A DNA stretch of 64,000 nt from Mixophyes australis. Its lineage: Eukaryota; Chordata; Amphibia; Anura; Limnodynastidae. Shown here one piece after another: positions 48,963-59,530 of the stretch. Location: NCBI GenBank assembly GCA_036250195.1, contig JAVHZZ010000001.1, forward strand, positions 391,666,783-391,730,782, read 5' to 3'. Each line of letters opens with the position of its first letter. Position 1 is the first letter of the stretch. Made by a program: the position numbers and the translations under genes. The notes beneath the pieces are model-generated. The model searched no databases, had not been told where the DNA came from, and saw only the letters and a list, made by a program, of their open reading frames with translations.

Positions 48963-50040
48963 CTGATAGTAGGATCAACAATTACAACAGATAAGATTAC
49001 TGAAATGGTCTTTGAAGTCACCATATCGAAGAAATTTGTTGTCACAATAATTCAAAATGACCAATTCCCATAATGCAGTTTAGAAATTGAAAACACAAAA
49101 TATTCTTATAAATGTAGGCCAAATTCATGAAAGTAAAACCAGAAATGTTAGCTATATCTCATTGTGTGCAGTTTAAAGCACACCTGACCAATTAATTACA
49201 ATTTTCTGATTCGGTGCTACATAACATAATCGTCTACTACCTTTTTTTTTTCTAATGGTGTTTTGTGCCTATTTGCTCAAGAAGCAAAATTAAAAAGTAG
49301 ACAGATGATGAAAGATCTCCCTGCAGATTAATGAACCATGGGTGAAGGAGGACATGAAAGGGTTAAGGGTTGCAATAGTTTAGGTAGGAATTAGCAATTG
49401 TAGGGTTTACATCTTCCACCCATCTGCTCCATAAGTGGGGAGGTGGGTCTGGGGCTGGCCCGTCATTTCACAGCGCTTGTTTCAGGTTAATTTGGAACTG
49501 AGCCTATAGAATAAAACATATTCTAAAGCCGAAGTCAACATTCCTACATGAACCCACGGAGGAGCAAAACAAATTAATCTAAGATAAGGTCACAGACCCG
49601 TAACAAACTTCAACCCACTCTCCTATGCTAAAAAGTTCTAAATCAGTTAAAGGGAAGAAATAAGAGAAACAAGTGGTGGAGATATTGACATCCACTAGTC
49701 TAGTCGACAACTCCAGGAGGAAATCATTTTAAACACAAAATAAACAAGGATCATGCAAGTTTTGTTTGCTTGTGCCTGTGGCCGGGAGACTGGCAGCATG
49801 GCAGCATCTTTTTGACACAACATGCTGTATTGACTGGCATTGTCAGCCATTGAAGCCCACAGGTGAAATAGCTGGCTACACACATCATGTCCAACGCTAT
49901 CATCACATGCGGTTTCACTGGTGTTTTCTAAGAGTAGTGGGGATAGTTGCAGCTGTTTATGATAGTGGAGAGAGATAACTTAATGAATCTGTATTTTTAA
50001 ACAAATTTGCAGTGGAAAATTTTATCTTTATACTTTATTA
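48963..50040. other. ZNF827: ZNF827 intron within zinc finger 2, left part
   Basis: Part of the 3.4-kb intron that splits finger 2 between HMK and VH. No repeats recognised here. Confidence 0.6.
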
Positions 50041-50041
50041 T

Positions 50042-50106
<65 letters not shown>
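50041..50106. repeat. TA microsatellite
   Basis: About 26 uninterrupted TA units with imperfect edges (TATTATAATATA, TATTATATATTT). Confidence 0.96.
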
Positions 50107-50108
<2 letters not shown>

Positions 50109-50281
50109 TTGTCTTAAAGTTTTAAATGAAACCTCCACTACCAAGAAAGAGCCAGAGGGCCCACCAAACAACCAAAATGAGGTCCAATGTTTACTAAGAC
50201 CAAAATAAAACGTAGCATCCCAGATGAAGTAACAAAATTACTTTCATTCAAGTTAAAAAAAAACTTGTTGCAGTGACATAC

Positions 50282-50314
50282 CTTAAGGCTCAAGTGGCGG
50301 TCCAGGTTGCCAAG
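50282..50314 (-). CDS. ZNF827: Candidate 33-nt cassette microexon of ZNF827
   Basis: On the minus strand, AAACAG is followed by 33 bases encoding LGNLDRHLSLK and then GTATGT, a good donor. The length is a multiple of three and the phases (0-0) fit exactly between the exons at 52325 and 48962. The sequence is GC-rich in AT-rich surroundings and reads like a zinc-finger helix (x-N-L-x-R-H-L-x-x-K), echoing DNLKSHMK of finger 2. Inclusion would put these 11 residues between HMK and VH and change the His spacing of finger 2. Against it: no pyrimidine tract precedes the acceptor, and I cannot confirm that such an exon is known in other species. Confidence 0.45.
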
Positions 50315-51580
50315 CTGTTTATTATAGCTTATGATTCTTATTATATCTAGTATAATATCTAGTGCATCTAGGCCATCAGGACAGTTATCTTCAACAACTT
50401 ATAGAAAGCACTCTATAACTGCAAGTTCTACCATCTCAAACAGAACACTCCATGGTGATGTCATCTAGCATATCAAAGTTATTATTTCAGGTTGTTGTAA
50501 TAGAAACCTTAGCTGCAGTAACCTTCAAGGCCTCACCCAAAGAGCAGTCAGCACCCTTGGTCTCCATACCAAAAACAGTCATAAATATTTCTGTTTCATT
50601 AGCCTACCTTTAAGTGATTAATTTCTCCCTTAAATAAATTCTAAACACCTCCGAATCCAGTCCAGAATCCATTCTTATTTAAAATACAAAGTGCTTCTTA
50701 TCGCACCCTGTGCTAAATTGTTTAATAAGGGCAGACATTTTCACTAAATTGTGTTCAACGAAAGCACATTGGTAGCATCAGTGTATGAATATCAAGTATT
50801 TCTGAACTATAGAAAAAAGTATGAGCAATATTTAAAGGATTACTTAAACAGCTGCTTATTCAGCTGTTTACGGGTTGTACATTCTAATTATGTGGTTTAT
50901 TTTTCATTCACATATAAAAGTGCATTATTCTAGAATATGCAATAAACACGTCAATATTCCTTTCACATGAAACCAACTGATTATGTAGGTTGATCTCTTT
51001 TCAAGAACCATCTCTCTGAAAACCTAATCCCTTATTAATAAAGGTGTTTTCAAAACCCTTAGCAAGACAATGCATTTTTAACAGAACTTGTTTCTGCTTA
51101 TAGCAATAAAAATATATGTAAGATTTCCCATGCTTGTCAAAGACCAAAGCAAAGCTCATTAGGTCTCTTTATCTACATTATATTTCCAGTAATGACACGA
51201 AGCAAGAAAAGTGAGCTAAACAAAGAAACTGGAAATTCATTAATGTAACTAGAAATGTACAGCCATTAAACCAAGTATAAACTACATTATCATGCACTGG
51301 TCTAACTGCATATCTAATCTGGTCTACAGCTCATACATTTTTATTTACATATGACGTATTGCTTGAATTAATTTGTATCACGCATGGACTATCTACATAC
51401 CTTATCTATCCAAACTATTTAAGAGGGAGCTCAGCTGTAAAGGAGGTGAATGATACTACATTGTGCATTTGTTGCATATCAAACAAATGTGACACCAATT
51501 TTAAATAAGTTGTGATAAAAATGCAATTTTGTGTAGTCATATTTATTCTATTGTGTGAATATTCTCTATATAAGTTTCAT
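50315..51580. other. ZNF827: ZNF827 intron within zinc finger 2, middle part
   Basis: AT-rich, with no repeat ends recognised. Plus-strand frames (for example 50751-50933) have no domain. Confidence 0.5.
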
Positions 51581-51582
51581 AA

Positions 51583-51778
51583 GGGCCGATTCAATTCAAC
51601 CACGTTATTCTAGGAATAACATGGCCCGCGCTCTATTACCGTTACTACGGTAATAGAGCGCAGTATTACTGTTAGTACGGTAATTTTAACGCTGATCTGG
51701 GTTAAAATTACCATATTAACGGGAATAAAATTAGTGCCGCGCTATTCCTACACCAACGTGGCCGAATTGAATCGGCAC
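51583..51778. mobile_element. Palindromic MITE (GGCCGATTCAATTC ends)
   Basis: The left end is GGGCCGATTCAATTCAACCACG. The right end in reverse complement is GTGCCGATTCAATTCGGCCACG. Internal inverted blocks include GCGCTCTATTACCGTTACTA with TAGTACGGTAAT, and GGTAATTTTAAC with GTTAAAATTACC. About 195 bp, non-coding. Confidence 0.85.
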
Positions 51779-52324
51779 AACAGTATACAATATTTAATTG
51801 TGTGGCACTTTGTTAGCTGAAAAATTAGAGAATGAAGAAAAGCATTTGGCTATTAAAACATTCACATTTGAATAATCATATGATCTACTGGATTAAATAG
51901 TACTCTTGTAGAGCTTCCATGGGCCCCATATGTACAGATGATTGTAACATCTCATTGAACATTATCAAATACAACACAAATTCATGTTTCACAATATACC
52001 CTGATTGATTCAGTAAAGAAATGTAAACAAACAGTGGACAAGCATTTGACATGAAAGTACAATAAAAATAAAACAAACTGGGGAAAAAGCCTGGCTTCTT
52101 GTAAACAGGTTAATACGCAACCTGAAGTCAGTGCATTCAAGCTGGGAGAAAACAATATTAACAATGTGAAACATCTACCCGCAATAACAAGGTATGATAC
52201 ACAGATGAGAAAACCTTTCACGGTCGCAAGGCAATCATTGCGCACTTGTAACTTTATATCAAAGTTATTTAGTATTTTGAGCACAAAGCAATGTTTAGCT
52301 TTCCATGAACGAATATAACGTTAC

Positions 52325-52497
52325 CTTCATGTGTGATTTCAGATTGTCCTTGCGGGCACAACGAAATGGACATAGTGGACACTGATGGCTTTTTAAACCT
52401 GTGTGAATCACCATGTGCCTTTTCCAATAACTCTTCCGTTTTATCACTAATCCACAGATGGGACATTGGAAAGGCTTTCCTCCTTCTTCTTCGGGGG
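52325..52497 (-). CDS. ZNF827: ZNF827 coding exon: zinc finger 1 and most of finger 2
   Basis: A 173-bp exon entering in phase 1 (two bases complete a codon) and leaving in phase 0. The acceptor TGCATGTAAAAG precedes 52497 and the donor AAG/GTAACG follows 52325. It encodes PEEEGGKPFQC, then CPICGLVIKRKSYWK with RHMVIH (finger 1, C-x2-C-x12-H-x3-H), the TGLKSHQ linker, and CPLCPFRCARKDNLKSHMK, finger 2 lacking its last His, which the next exon supplies. The human protein as I remember it is identical through both fingers, which marks strong constraint. Upstream coding exons (the long N-terminal region with the NuRD-binding start) are not found between here and 64000. The intron on that side is therefore at least 11.5 kb. 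Confidence 0.98.
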
Positions 52498-52924
52498 CTT
52501 TTACATGCAAATAAATATAAATAGAAACAAAGTGAACATTATGTTAAATAAAGTCATAATTTCAACAACATAACACTACAAACTAGGATGGCATACATGT
52601 ACAACCACAGAAACAAATGGTAATACACTGAGGATACTAGACAAAAAGTGTGCAAAAATATAATTGAATAAGGTGTAACTACTTAATGTTATATATTCTT
52701 AGATACACAGTGCCAAAAAAAATATCTGCAAACACCTTCTGGTAGAGCTGGCGACATTAAGAGCATTAAATAGCAGTCAATAATAAAAATGAAGGTAGTA
52801 AAATATAATGAAAATATGCAATATATCATAACCGTTATCACTGTAACTAGAATCCACTTTAAACACACACTTGCCATCTGATATAGTCTAGGGAATTTAG
52901 CATTTATTGTTTTTTATTATTAAT

Positions 52925-54155
52925 GTTTATTTATAGGGCACTGTACAGAGTAAAAGTACAAAAATGATAGGGACGATTAAAGTAACATTACATAGTAAAA
53001 GTGACAAATAAAAAAAGGGTAACATAAGTAATGAAACAAAAACAAATAAATACATAGAAAACAGAGATAATAAAAGTAGTAATGCAGAACAAGGGTAACT
53101 TAATGGGAGTAGTATTACAAAAGGCGAAACTGCAAGGAATAACATGGACAGCAGAATGCAGATAGCATCCTCGAGTATAGATATAGTGGAGGGCATAAAA
53201 GAGGTAAAATAGCAAAACCGGAAAAAGGAGGAGAGTAATACCTGGAAGAAACAGGAGAATAATAAATGATAAGAGAATGTAGGGTGGTGGAAAGCAAAAG
53301 AAAGGAGTTCACTGCTGGTGAGAGCTTACATACTACAGGGGAGGGATTAGAGTCTAAGTTCGAGAGAGAGACACAAGGAAAGGAAGTTGGTGGCGGGGGT
53401 GTTGGGAGGGGCTTAGGAGGCTTTGGTGAATAGGTGAGCTTTTAGGGAGCTCTTGAAGTAATGGAGACAGGGATAGAGTCTGATTGAGAGAGGGAGAGTG
53501 TTCCAGAGCTGGGAAGCAGCACGGGAGAATTATTGGAAGTGTAAATGTAACATGGTTATCAGAGAGGGGTGAAGGAGAGGCGGTGGCGAAGGAAGGAGCG
53601 GGCAAGGATCAGGAGGAGTTTTAGTTGAATTCTGAAGGGTACAGGGAGCCAATGAAAGGATTGTCAGAGGGGAAAAGCAGAAGCAGAGTGGCGGGACAGG
53701 AAGATCAGTCGTCCAGTGGAGTTTAGGACACAATGCATTGGAGAAAGGCAGGAAAGGGGGACTCTAGATAGTAGAAGATTGCAATAGTCAAGGCTGACTG
53801 TGTTGGTGTAGAGGTGATACTGGAGCCTGAAGGAGCCGATTAATATATCAAGGAAGGAAGTGTAGAGAGAGAAGAGCAGGGGGCTAAAGAGCTTTTAGGG
53901 ACCCCAGCAGGAAGTGGGAAAGGGGAGGAGGAGGAGCCAGAGGTAGAAATGGAGGGGGATTAATTGGAGAGATAGAAGGTAAACCATGAGAGGATAGTGT
54001 CACATAGAACAATACAGTGAAGGCAGCACAGTAGAAGAGGGTGGTCCACACTGTCAAAGGCCACAGAGAAGTCCAAAATGATCCTTGGATTTGGCAGAAA
54101 GGAGATCATTGGTGACTTTGGCAATAATAATGATAACAACAATAACATCAATAAT
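52925..54155 (-). pseudogene. L2/CR1-type LINE ORF2 remnant with 3' end
   Basis: Minus strand, 5' to 3': LDFSVAFDSVDHPLLL with ILSWFTFYLS (the reverse transcriptase block with AFDxVDHxLLL). About 400 bases later comes SLDYCNLLLSRVP and a run ending FHWLPVPFRIQLKLLL. Then RAASQLWNTLPLS, close to the usual C-terminal (A/L)WNxLP motif. The 3' end reads CTCTGTACAG..GCCCTATAAATAAAC then TAATAA, like the SINE tails. Several frameshifts and an internal deletion are present. Inactive. Confidence 0.85.
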
Positions 54156-54774
54156 TAAATATCACATATAAATTAGAGGCGTTGCCACCATCAAATGTAT
54201 TTAAATTTATTGGCTTATACATGTCTTTCTTTAACGCTTACTAAATCAATTTTTTCCATCTTCTTTCTGTGATATTAAGCCCTGAATATGTCATCATTGA
54301 TAAATATGTCAAGCAGACATATGAAGCAAAGTTGTTTAGTTTGCTCCTGAATATGACACAACTCAGCTCTGCCCTTTGTATTGGATACAGTTGTATCTAG
54401 AGAGCTGCTTGTCACATATCCAATTTCCCAACTGTAAAATGCTGAGAAGTATCCTGAAGCAAGATCAATAAATATTAACAATAATAATAACAACAACAAC
54501 AACAACAGGCAACAACAGGCAACAAAAATAAACTCTGCATCAAGATACTGTATAAAGATGCTGAATACAACTGAAGCTGAAAGATAAATGCAGCAAATCA
54601 ATGTATTTAGTAAAACGTGGAAGTGGACATGTACAAAACAAATAATGATTTAGGGGAAGCCTCCTTTAATGTGTTTGCTGATGTTCTGTAAATCCAATAG
54701 CATACAGGAGCAGAAAGATGTAATAGTAATCTCAGTGGTTAACACAATCGTTAATCCTTATCAACCAAAAGTAT
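54156..54774. other. Intron sequence with an AAC/AAT microsatellite
   Basis: A short run of AAT then AAC units at about 54478-54508, followed by a twofold GGCAACAACA repeat. The Leu-rich 108-residue minus-strand frame here is a product of this run. Confidence 0.6.
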
Positions 54775-55200
54775 TAAGCTAGGTACACACTATAGAAAAT
54801 TTCTCCCCATGCGATATCTTTTACCAATGACTGAAAGTCCCGATCAGCATTCCAAATCATGTGTACACACTTCCATGATTTACCTTCAGATCTGTGCTCT
54901 TCATCTGTCATCATCATCTGCTGAAAAGGTTGTGAATCTCTAAACTCTATGGAGATCTTTCTACACTGCTGGCCGTGAGTGCACACACACTTCAGAATTT
55001 GCCTGACATCATTCCATCGTTTATAGAGAGGTGGCATGGGCTTTGGCACAAGCGCAGGTGCTTTGGTAATTTGTTGAAAAGCTCTAAACCTCGCTACCAC
55101 TGTGGCGAGCTATTCACAAGACTGCTGCACCCATCTTTGCAGACCGCAATAATCTTCAATAGTCCAAATAGATGAATTCACCTCTGGCTGCAGCCATTTT
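54775..55200. mobile_element. Possible MITE (GCTAGGTACACAC end)
   Basis: The left end AGCTAGGTACACACTATAG, then CCATGCGATATCTTTTACC and an internal GTGTACACACTTCC, resembles a common frog MITE type as I remember it. A matching right end was not located, so the limits are uncertain. Confidence 0.35.
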
Positions 55201-55320
55201 GTTTACATTTGGAAACCTTGGACAATTGTACTCAGACCTGTTTTTCTTGGTCATAGCGCCACTTATGATAGCACTGGGCTCAGCCTGGCCCTGAAACCCC
55301 AATGTGAGTCAATATCTCAG

Positions 55321-55623
55321 ATTTTAAGCACAGTCCTCATCCAGATGCATATAAGCTCGCTGAGCTTCACCAGTTATATATGGTGACAGCCTATCAGCCC
55401 AAAATTCAGGAGGCCAGCTTGCCCTTTTTGCAAATCTCTCGAAGGACAACAGATACACTTCTATGTCATCAGCTGATGATGGTACGTTTCTGTCAGGCCT
55501 CAACTGGGCTAATTCTTCCCATAAGATCCTGGTGTTTTCCTCCTGTGCCTTTGCAACTCGTTGCACCTAAACTTGCTGCTCTTGCAGTACAGAGGCCACA
55601 AGGGCTCTCATAACTTCAACCAT
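55321..55623 (-). pseudogene. Gypsy-type retrotransposon gag fragment (SCAN-like)
   Basis: From the likely start at 55623, the frame runs MVEVMRALVASVLQEQQ to an in-frame stop at 55567-55569. It then continues VQRVAKAQEEN, ...DDIEVYLLSFERFAKRASW, and PEFWADRLSPYITGEAQRAY. The FERxAxxxxWPxxxWAxxLxPYLTGEAQxAY pattern is the gag/SCAN-like region of vertebrate gypsy-type elements. The sequence stops being retroviral-like at about 55321, and pol is absent. Upstream lie the primer-binding site and LTR in the right order. Confidence 0.85.
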
Positions 55624-55670
55624 GTAAAAGTCTATGCAGGCTGGGTAGCAGAAACTTGCTTCCTTAAGTA

Positions 55671-55687
55671 TTCCACTTCTGACACCA
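55671..55687 (-). other. Primer-binding site complementary to tRNA-Leu
   Basis: The minus strand reads TGGTGTCAGAAGTGGAA, complementary to the 3' end of a leucine tRNA (TGGTGTCAGAAGTGGGA type). It lies two bases after the LTR end and about 50 bases before the gag start. Confidence 0.82.
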
Positions 55688-55689
55688 CT

Positions 55690-56058
55690 TGTGGCACTGG
55701 CAGTCTTCTGCTGATGTACCCACGGACAACTTTTTGCTTGGTTCTTTTATTGTCAGGATAGAAAAGTAAAAAATAACACAAAATTCCACACACTTTCTTA
55801 TGACCCTAACACTAAATAACCAGAGACCAACTCCCTATGCACCGGCAGACTTATTCAGCATTAGTCACACTGTACAAATTAAAAAGACAGGTTTAATACT
55901 TTACACTCCTTCCACAGCTCTAACTTAATGGACCTATGACACTCCCACCTTACCTTTAAATAGGAGTTCTCTGCAGGTGTTCTGTTTATTTACTCACTGC
56001 GGACACACCCTGTCAGCTTGCTGTTAGCTGTGGAAAAAGATCCTTCTAAACCACTACA
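55690..56058 (-). mobile_element. 5' LTR of the gypsy-type element
   Basis: Ends CCACA at 55690, just before the primer-binding site. A possible start is TGTAGTGG at 56058, giving about 370 bp. AATAAA (55747-55752) lies about 60 bp before the end. The start is estimated, because the 3' LTR is not in the window to compare with and no target duplication can be tested. Confidence 0.65.
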
Positions 56059-57555
56059 AATGATGTAATTGAAATCACACTCTATACTATTATTTTATCA
56101 TGCATATGTCCCTCCACCGATTCATTTTTAAACTAGGTGCACTGTTATGCGAATATATAATTCTGCTTTGCCTTGCAGACTGTCAGTTGTTCAACAATTG
56201 AACAAACCAGCACCATGAAAATACAAAATTCAATAGAAAAAAATACATTACAATATTATGCCCTGCCCTAGGTTGCTTTCATCAGATAGAGAGAAAGATT
56301 TTATTTTGTGCCTATGCATTATCTCGAAAGCTCATTGAGGCTACACAAAAATCAATTTTTGCGACAAAACATAATACTTGTCACCTTTGGAAATGTTTAC
56401 TGATTGCATTTTCTCTCCGACAGGTCAATGTGTCCTCAGTTAACCTTACAACAGTAAAGATTCTGAGGTTTTCAATTGTTCTGTTCAATAATTCATATAC
56501 AAGGGCATTTATTACAACAATTAAATATATTTTTATACACTAGCTAGTAGGAGCCCCAAAGACCAAAATAAAACATTGGTGGCAGACTTATTTTTTGTTA
56601 CACAAAAATCTGTAGTAATAGAAATATGTTTCCCTTTTGTGATTTCTATAGCATTTCTTCCCACCACAGACCACTAGAGAGAGAGAGAAGGGCAGAGACC
56701 AATATAGATGCCATAGAGAAGTAATCATTGAACTGTAAGACAATATGACCCAAACATCAGCTGTGTACTATGAATCTGTATTTATGTTGCCAAGACTATT
56801 GCATTGTATTTTTAAAATGCACATCAAAAAGAACATAAATACACTTTAAAAAAATATATTAGAGTAATTTGTGACATCAATTTTAAAGGGTAAAAAGGCT
56901 TTTTCTAAGTTAACCAAGTTCCAATAGAATATGTTATGCTTGTGGTCATATAAGGGCAGCAGTACCAGAAATTCAGTCCTTTGAACATATAAATAGACAG
57001 TCTAATAAGATAACGGACTCATTGATTCACTACTCCGGTGCAGCCCTGAAATCCTTAGAATCTAATTGCAAAATTTACACACATTGCTCAAAATAAATTC
57101 TAGACTGGCTTACATCAACAACATCCTGGGGGCGATTTTGCAGCTGAGGACTCAATTGCTGTCTTGCCTACTGCAGACTACTACAGACATTGAGCTACAA
57201 ACTTCCTGCATCTAGGACAACCTAAAACTGCAGTTCCCAATGTATTTGAAACTTATGAGAGCTACTGTGATGAGGTTTGGCAGGACACCTTGGGGTGAAT
57301 TAAATTTCCTGTGAAGTCCCACCAGAGCCTTTGTGATGTGCGTCTGCAAGAATTTCTTGGTATTACACAAGTAAAACATTGCTGAATTTTGCTTGCTTTA
57401 TTACCCAAACATCCCGAAGAGTCTCATTACATGAGGCTCAAATATAACTTTGCAGGTAATTCAATTCCCCTACTCAGAGGCAGAACTAGCAAGCTATGAG
57501 CCCCGATACAGGGAGGCGGGTAGGATGGAACAGGGCCCCCATCCTTCTGAAGGAT
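56059..57555. other. Intron sequence, unassigned
   Basis: No repeat ends, tandem arrays or exons recognised. Confidence 0.45.
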
Positions 57556-57790
57556 CATCATCATCATTTATTTATATAGCGCCACTAATTCCGCAGCGCT
57601 GTACAGAGAACTCTTAAAGATTACTGTGCGAGGGAGGGAATTCCACAAAGTGGGTGCAGCCCGAAAAAGTCCTGTAACCGAGAATGTGAGGATGTGATGA
57701 GAGTGGAGGAGAGACGCAGATCTTGTGCAGAACAGAGGTGTCGAGTTGGGAGATATTTTGAGACAAGTGAGGAAATGTATGTTGGTGCAA
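57556..57790 (-). pseudogene. LINE 3' end (ORF2 C-terminus) sharing its tail with the SINEs
   Basis: Minus strand: FSVTGLFRAAPTLWNSLPRT, the usual C-terminal AxxLWNSLP motif of CR1/L2-type ORF2. Then come GAGTTCTCTGTACAGCGCTG, CGGAATTAGTGGCGCTATAT, AAATAAATGATGATG. This last section of about 60 bases is almost the same as the SINE 3' tails at 1.6, 2.4, 13.2, 31.4 and 47.3 kb. 5'-truncated. Confidence 0.88.
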
Positions 57791-59020
57791 TTTTGTTGAC
57801 GGCCTTGGATTTGTATAACTTTTCTAAAAAAAGTCCCTCATGTTAAGTCCCTCTGTTCAGGCTAAACAGACGTATTTGCCATTGAGACAAAAAGGTCTAA
57901 TTAACATGAGGGACTTTCTCCAGAAAAGTTATACAAATCCAATCATGACATCCTCTCTCAGAAGTTACAAATCAATACGTCAGAAATTAATGCATTTCCT
58001 ATACATATATAGAACACAATATAATAAAATAAGTACATTTCTAATACACATTATCAACAATCAGTACATTTGCAACAATATAAATTGGCACACTGTGCTG
58101 ATAATTTAAATATATTATTGCAATAAAATTATTTCTAAGTGATCCAGCCACAGGAACCTTATTATCTCTTTCTTGACGCAAAATCATCACACTAAGAACT
58201 CCCTAATCTCACACAGTAACTCTTTTGCGAAGCTGACAGAAAAAGTATCTAATAAGATGACCTGTGGGAGACAGCAACAGCTATTAAACTGCCATAAGTC
58301 TCCCCAAAATCTACGCAAAGGCCATAGCTTCCAGTGCCCAGATCTCTATATCTTGTGCAGAACCCAAGGACAGGTTATTAGCAGAAACACTAAACCCACC
58401 CCCTCCTCCACAGCCTGAGGAGTAAAACCCTCTTTCTCATCAACATGAGGGTTCTCCCCAGCCACCAATAATCCAGTCACAGAGCCCAGCAGCATGTTAG
58501 TGCCCTTTTGATTTTGGGACAAATGGCAACCAAATCCCAAAGGTATCAAGTATTATCAAGAAAGACATTCAAGACCCCAAAAATTTTTTTGCGCTTTTTA
58601 TTTCCACTGGAAAGTTACGTAGCGTGTGGGAGGATTTAGGCTTTGATTATAGATTAGGCTAATGTTAAGACTAAGGTGAACACTAATTATTGGTGAAGGT
58701 TTAGATTTGGGACTTTGCCTAATTTAAAGACCACTTAAAGGTTAGGATTAAGGCCACTTAGTGAAGATTGCAGAGAAGTAGCAGCTGAGTTTTCAGGGAC
58801 TCTGACCAACGCAGAGACGTGCTGGAAACCAAGGGTCTAATCCCAGTGTCATCGCTAAAGTCAATTTGTCTCCATGTGTCCCCAGCATAATTTATTTAAT
58901 TATAGGCTCGACTAGGCAGGGTCTGACTAATCTGTCAGTATGTGGTGTAAAGAGTTGAAAAAAAGGTTAGTTTAGAATATGTTTGTTTACATTTATTTAT
59001 TTGACCCAGGAGATATTTGA
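57791..59020. other. Intron sequence with a short inverted repeat
   Basis: 57818-57846 (TATAACTTTTCTAAAAAAAG, then CCCTCATGTTA) is the reverse complement of about 57901-57932 (TAACATGAGGGACTTTCTCC, then AAGTTATA), making a hairpin with a loop of about 55 bases. The remainder is unassigned. Confidence 0.5.
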
Positions 59021-59025
59021 ATAGG

Positions 59026-59330
59026 GATAGGCAACCCAATATACTTCAAGGGCTGCATGTGTCGCCGCCTAACCGTCAAAAGGGCCACATATTACCATTA
59101 ATCTCAGTAATAAGTTAAAACAATATATTTAATAAAAGAAAGCACAACACCCCATCACTACTCCCCCAAATGCCCTTTAGAACCCTATTAAACCCAAAAT
59201 TCCTCTCACCTGCCTTAAAACACCATTTAGCCACTCCAACAAGAGCTGGGGTCACAGATAAAGCTCAGTGGGAAATATGGCAGAAAATAAGATCTGGGGT
59301 CAATGACGCACATAGCAGAAAAAATAACCA
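59026..59330. repeat. Possible hAT-element left end
   Basis: AGGGATAGGCAACCC followed by CTTCAAGGGCTGCATGTG is a familiar type of hAT end. No right end or duplication was found. Confidence 0.3.
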
Positions 59331-59339
59331 ATGATTCAA

Positions 59340-59530
59340 ACGAGTAGGGGCTGGCTGGCAAATTTTAGCTTGGGGCGAGACACGGCGCGCGGCCCATTAG
59401 AAACATTTTAAAGAAAAAAAATGGAGGTAGCACAGTGACCCAGCCCAAGTTTGCCCACTGTGGAACCAGCCCAGGGGGCAAAGGCTTCCCTGCCCCCCAG
59501 CAGAGCCAGGCAGGTGAAAGTTCTGAGGAC
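59340..59530 (-). repeat. Dispersed GC-rich repeat, second copy
   Basis: The reverse complement carries, in the same order as the copy at 23.64-24.01 kb, CTTTGCCCCCTGGGCTGG, GGGCTGGGTCACTG and GCTAAAATTTGCCAGCC. Clearly diverged. Confidence 0.55.

Noticed and set aside
53354..53733. Two overlapping Pro/Ser-rich minus-strand frames that could be taken as a gene
   Set aside because: Read with frameshifts, the region gives the C-terminal motifs of an L2/CR1-type LINE, so it is a dead retroelement.
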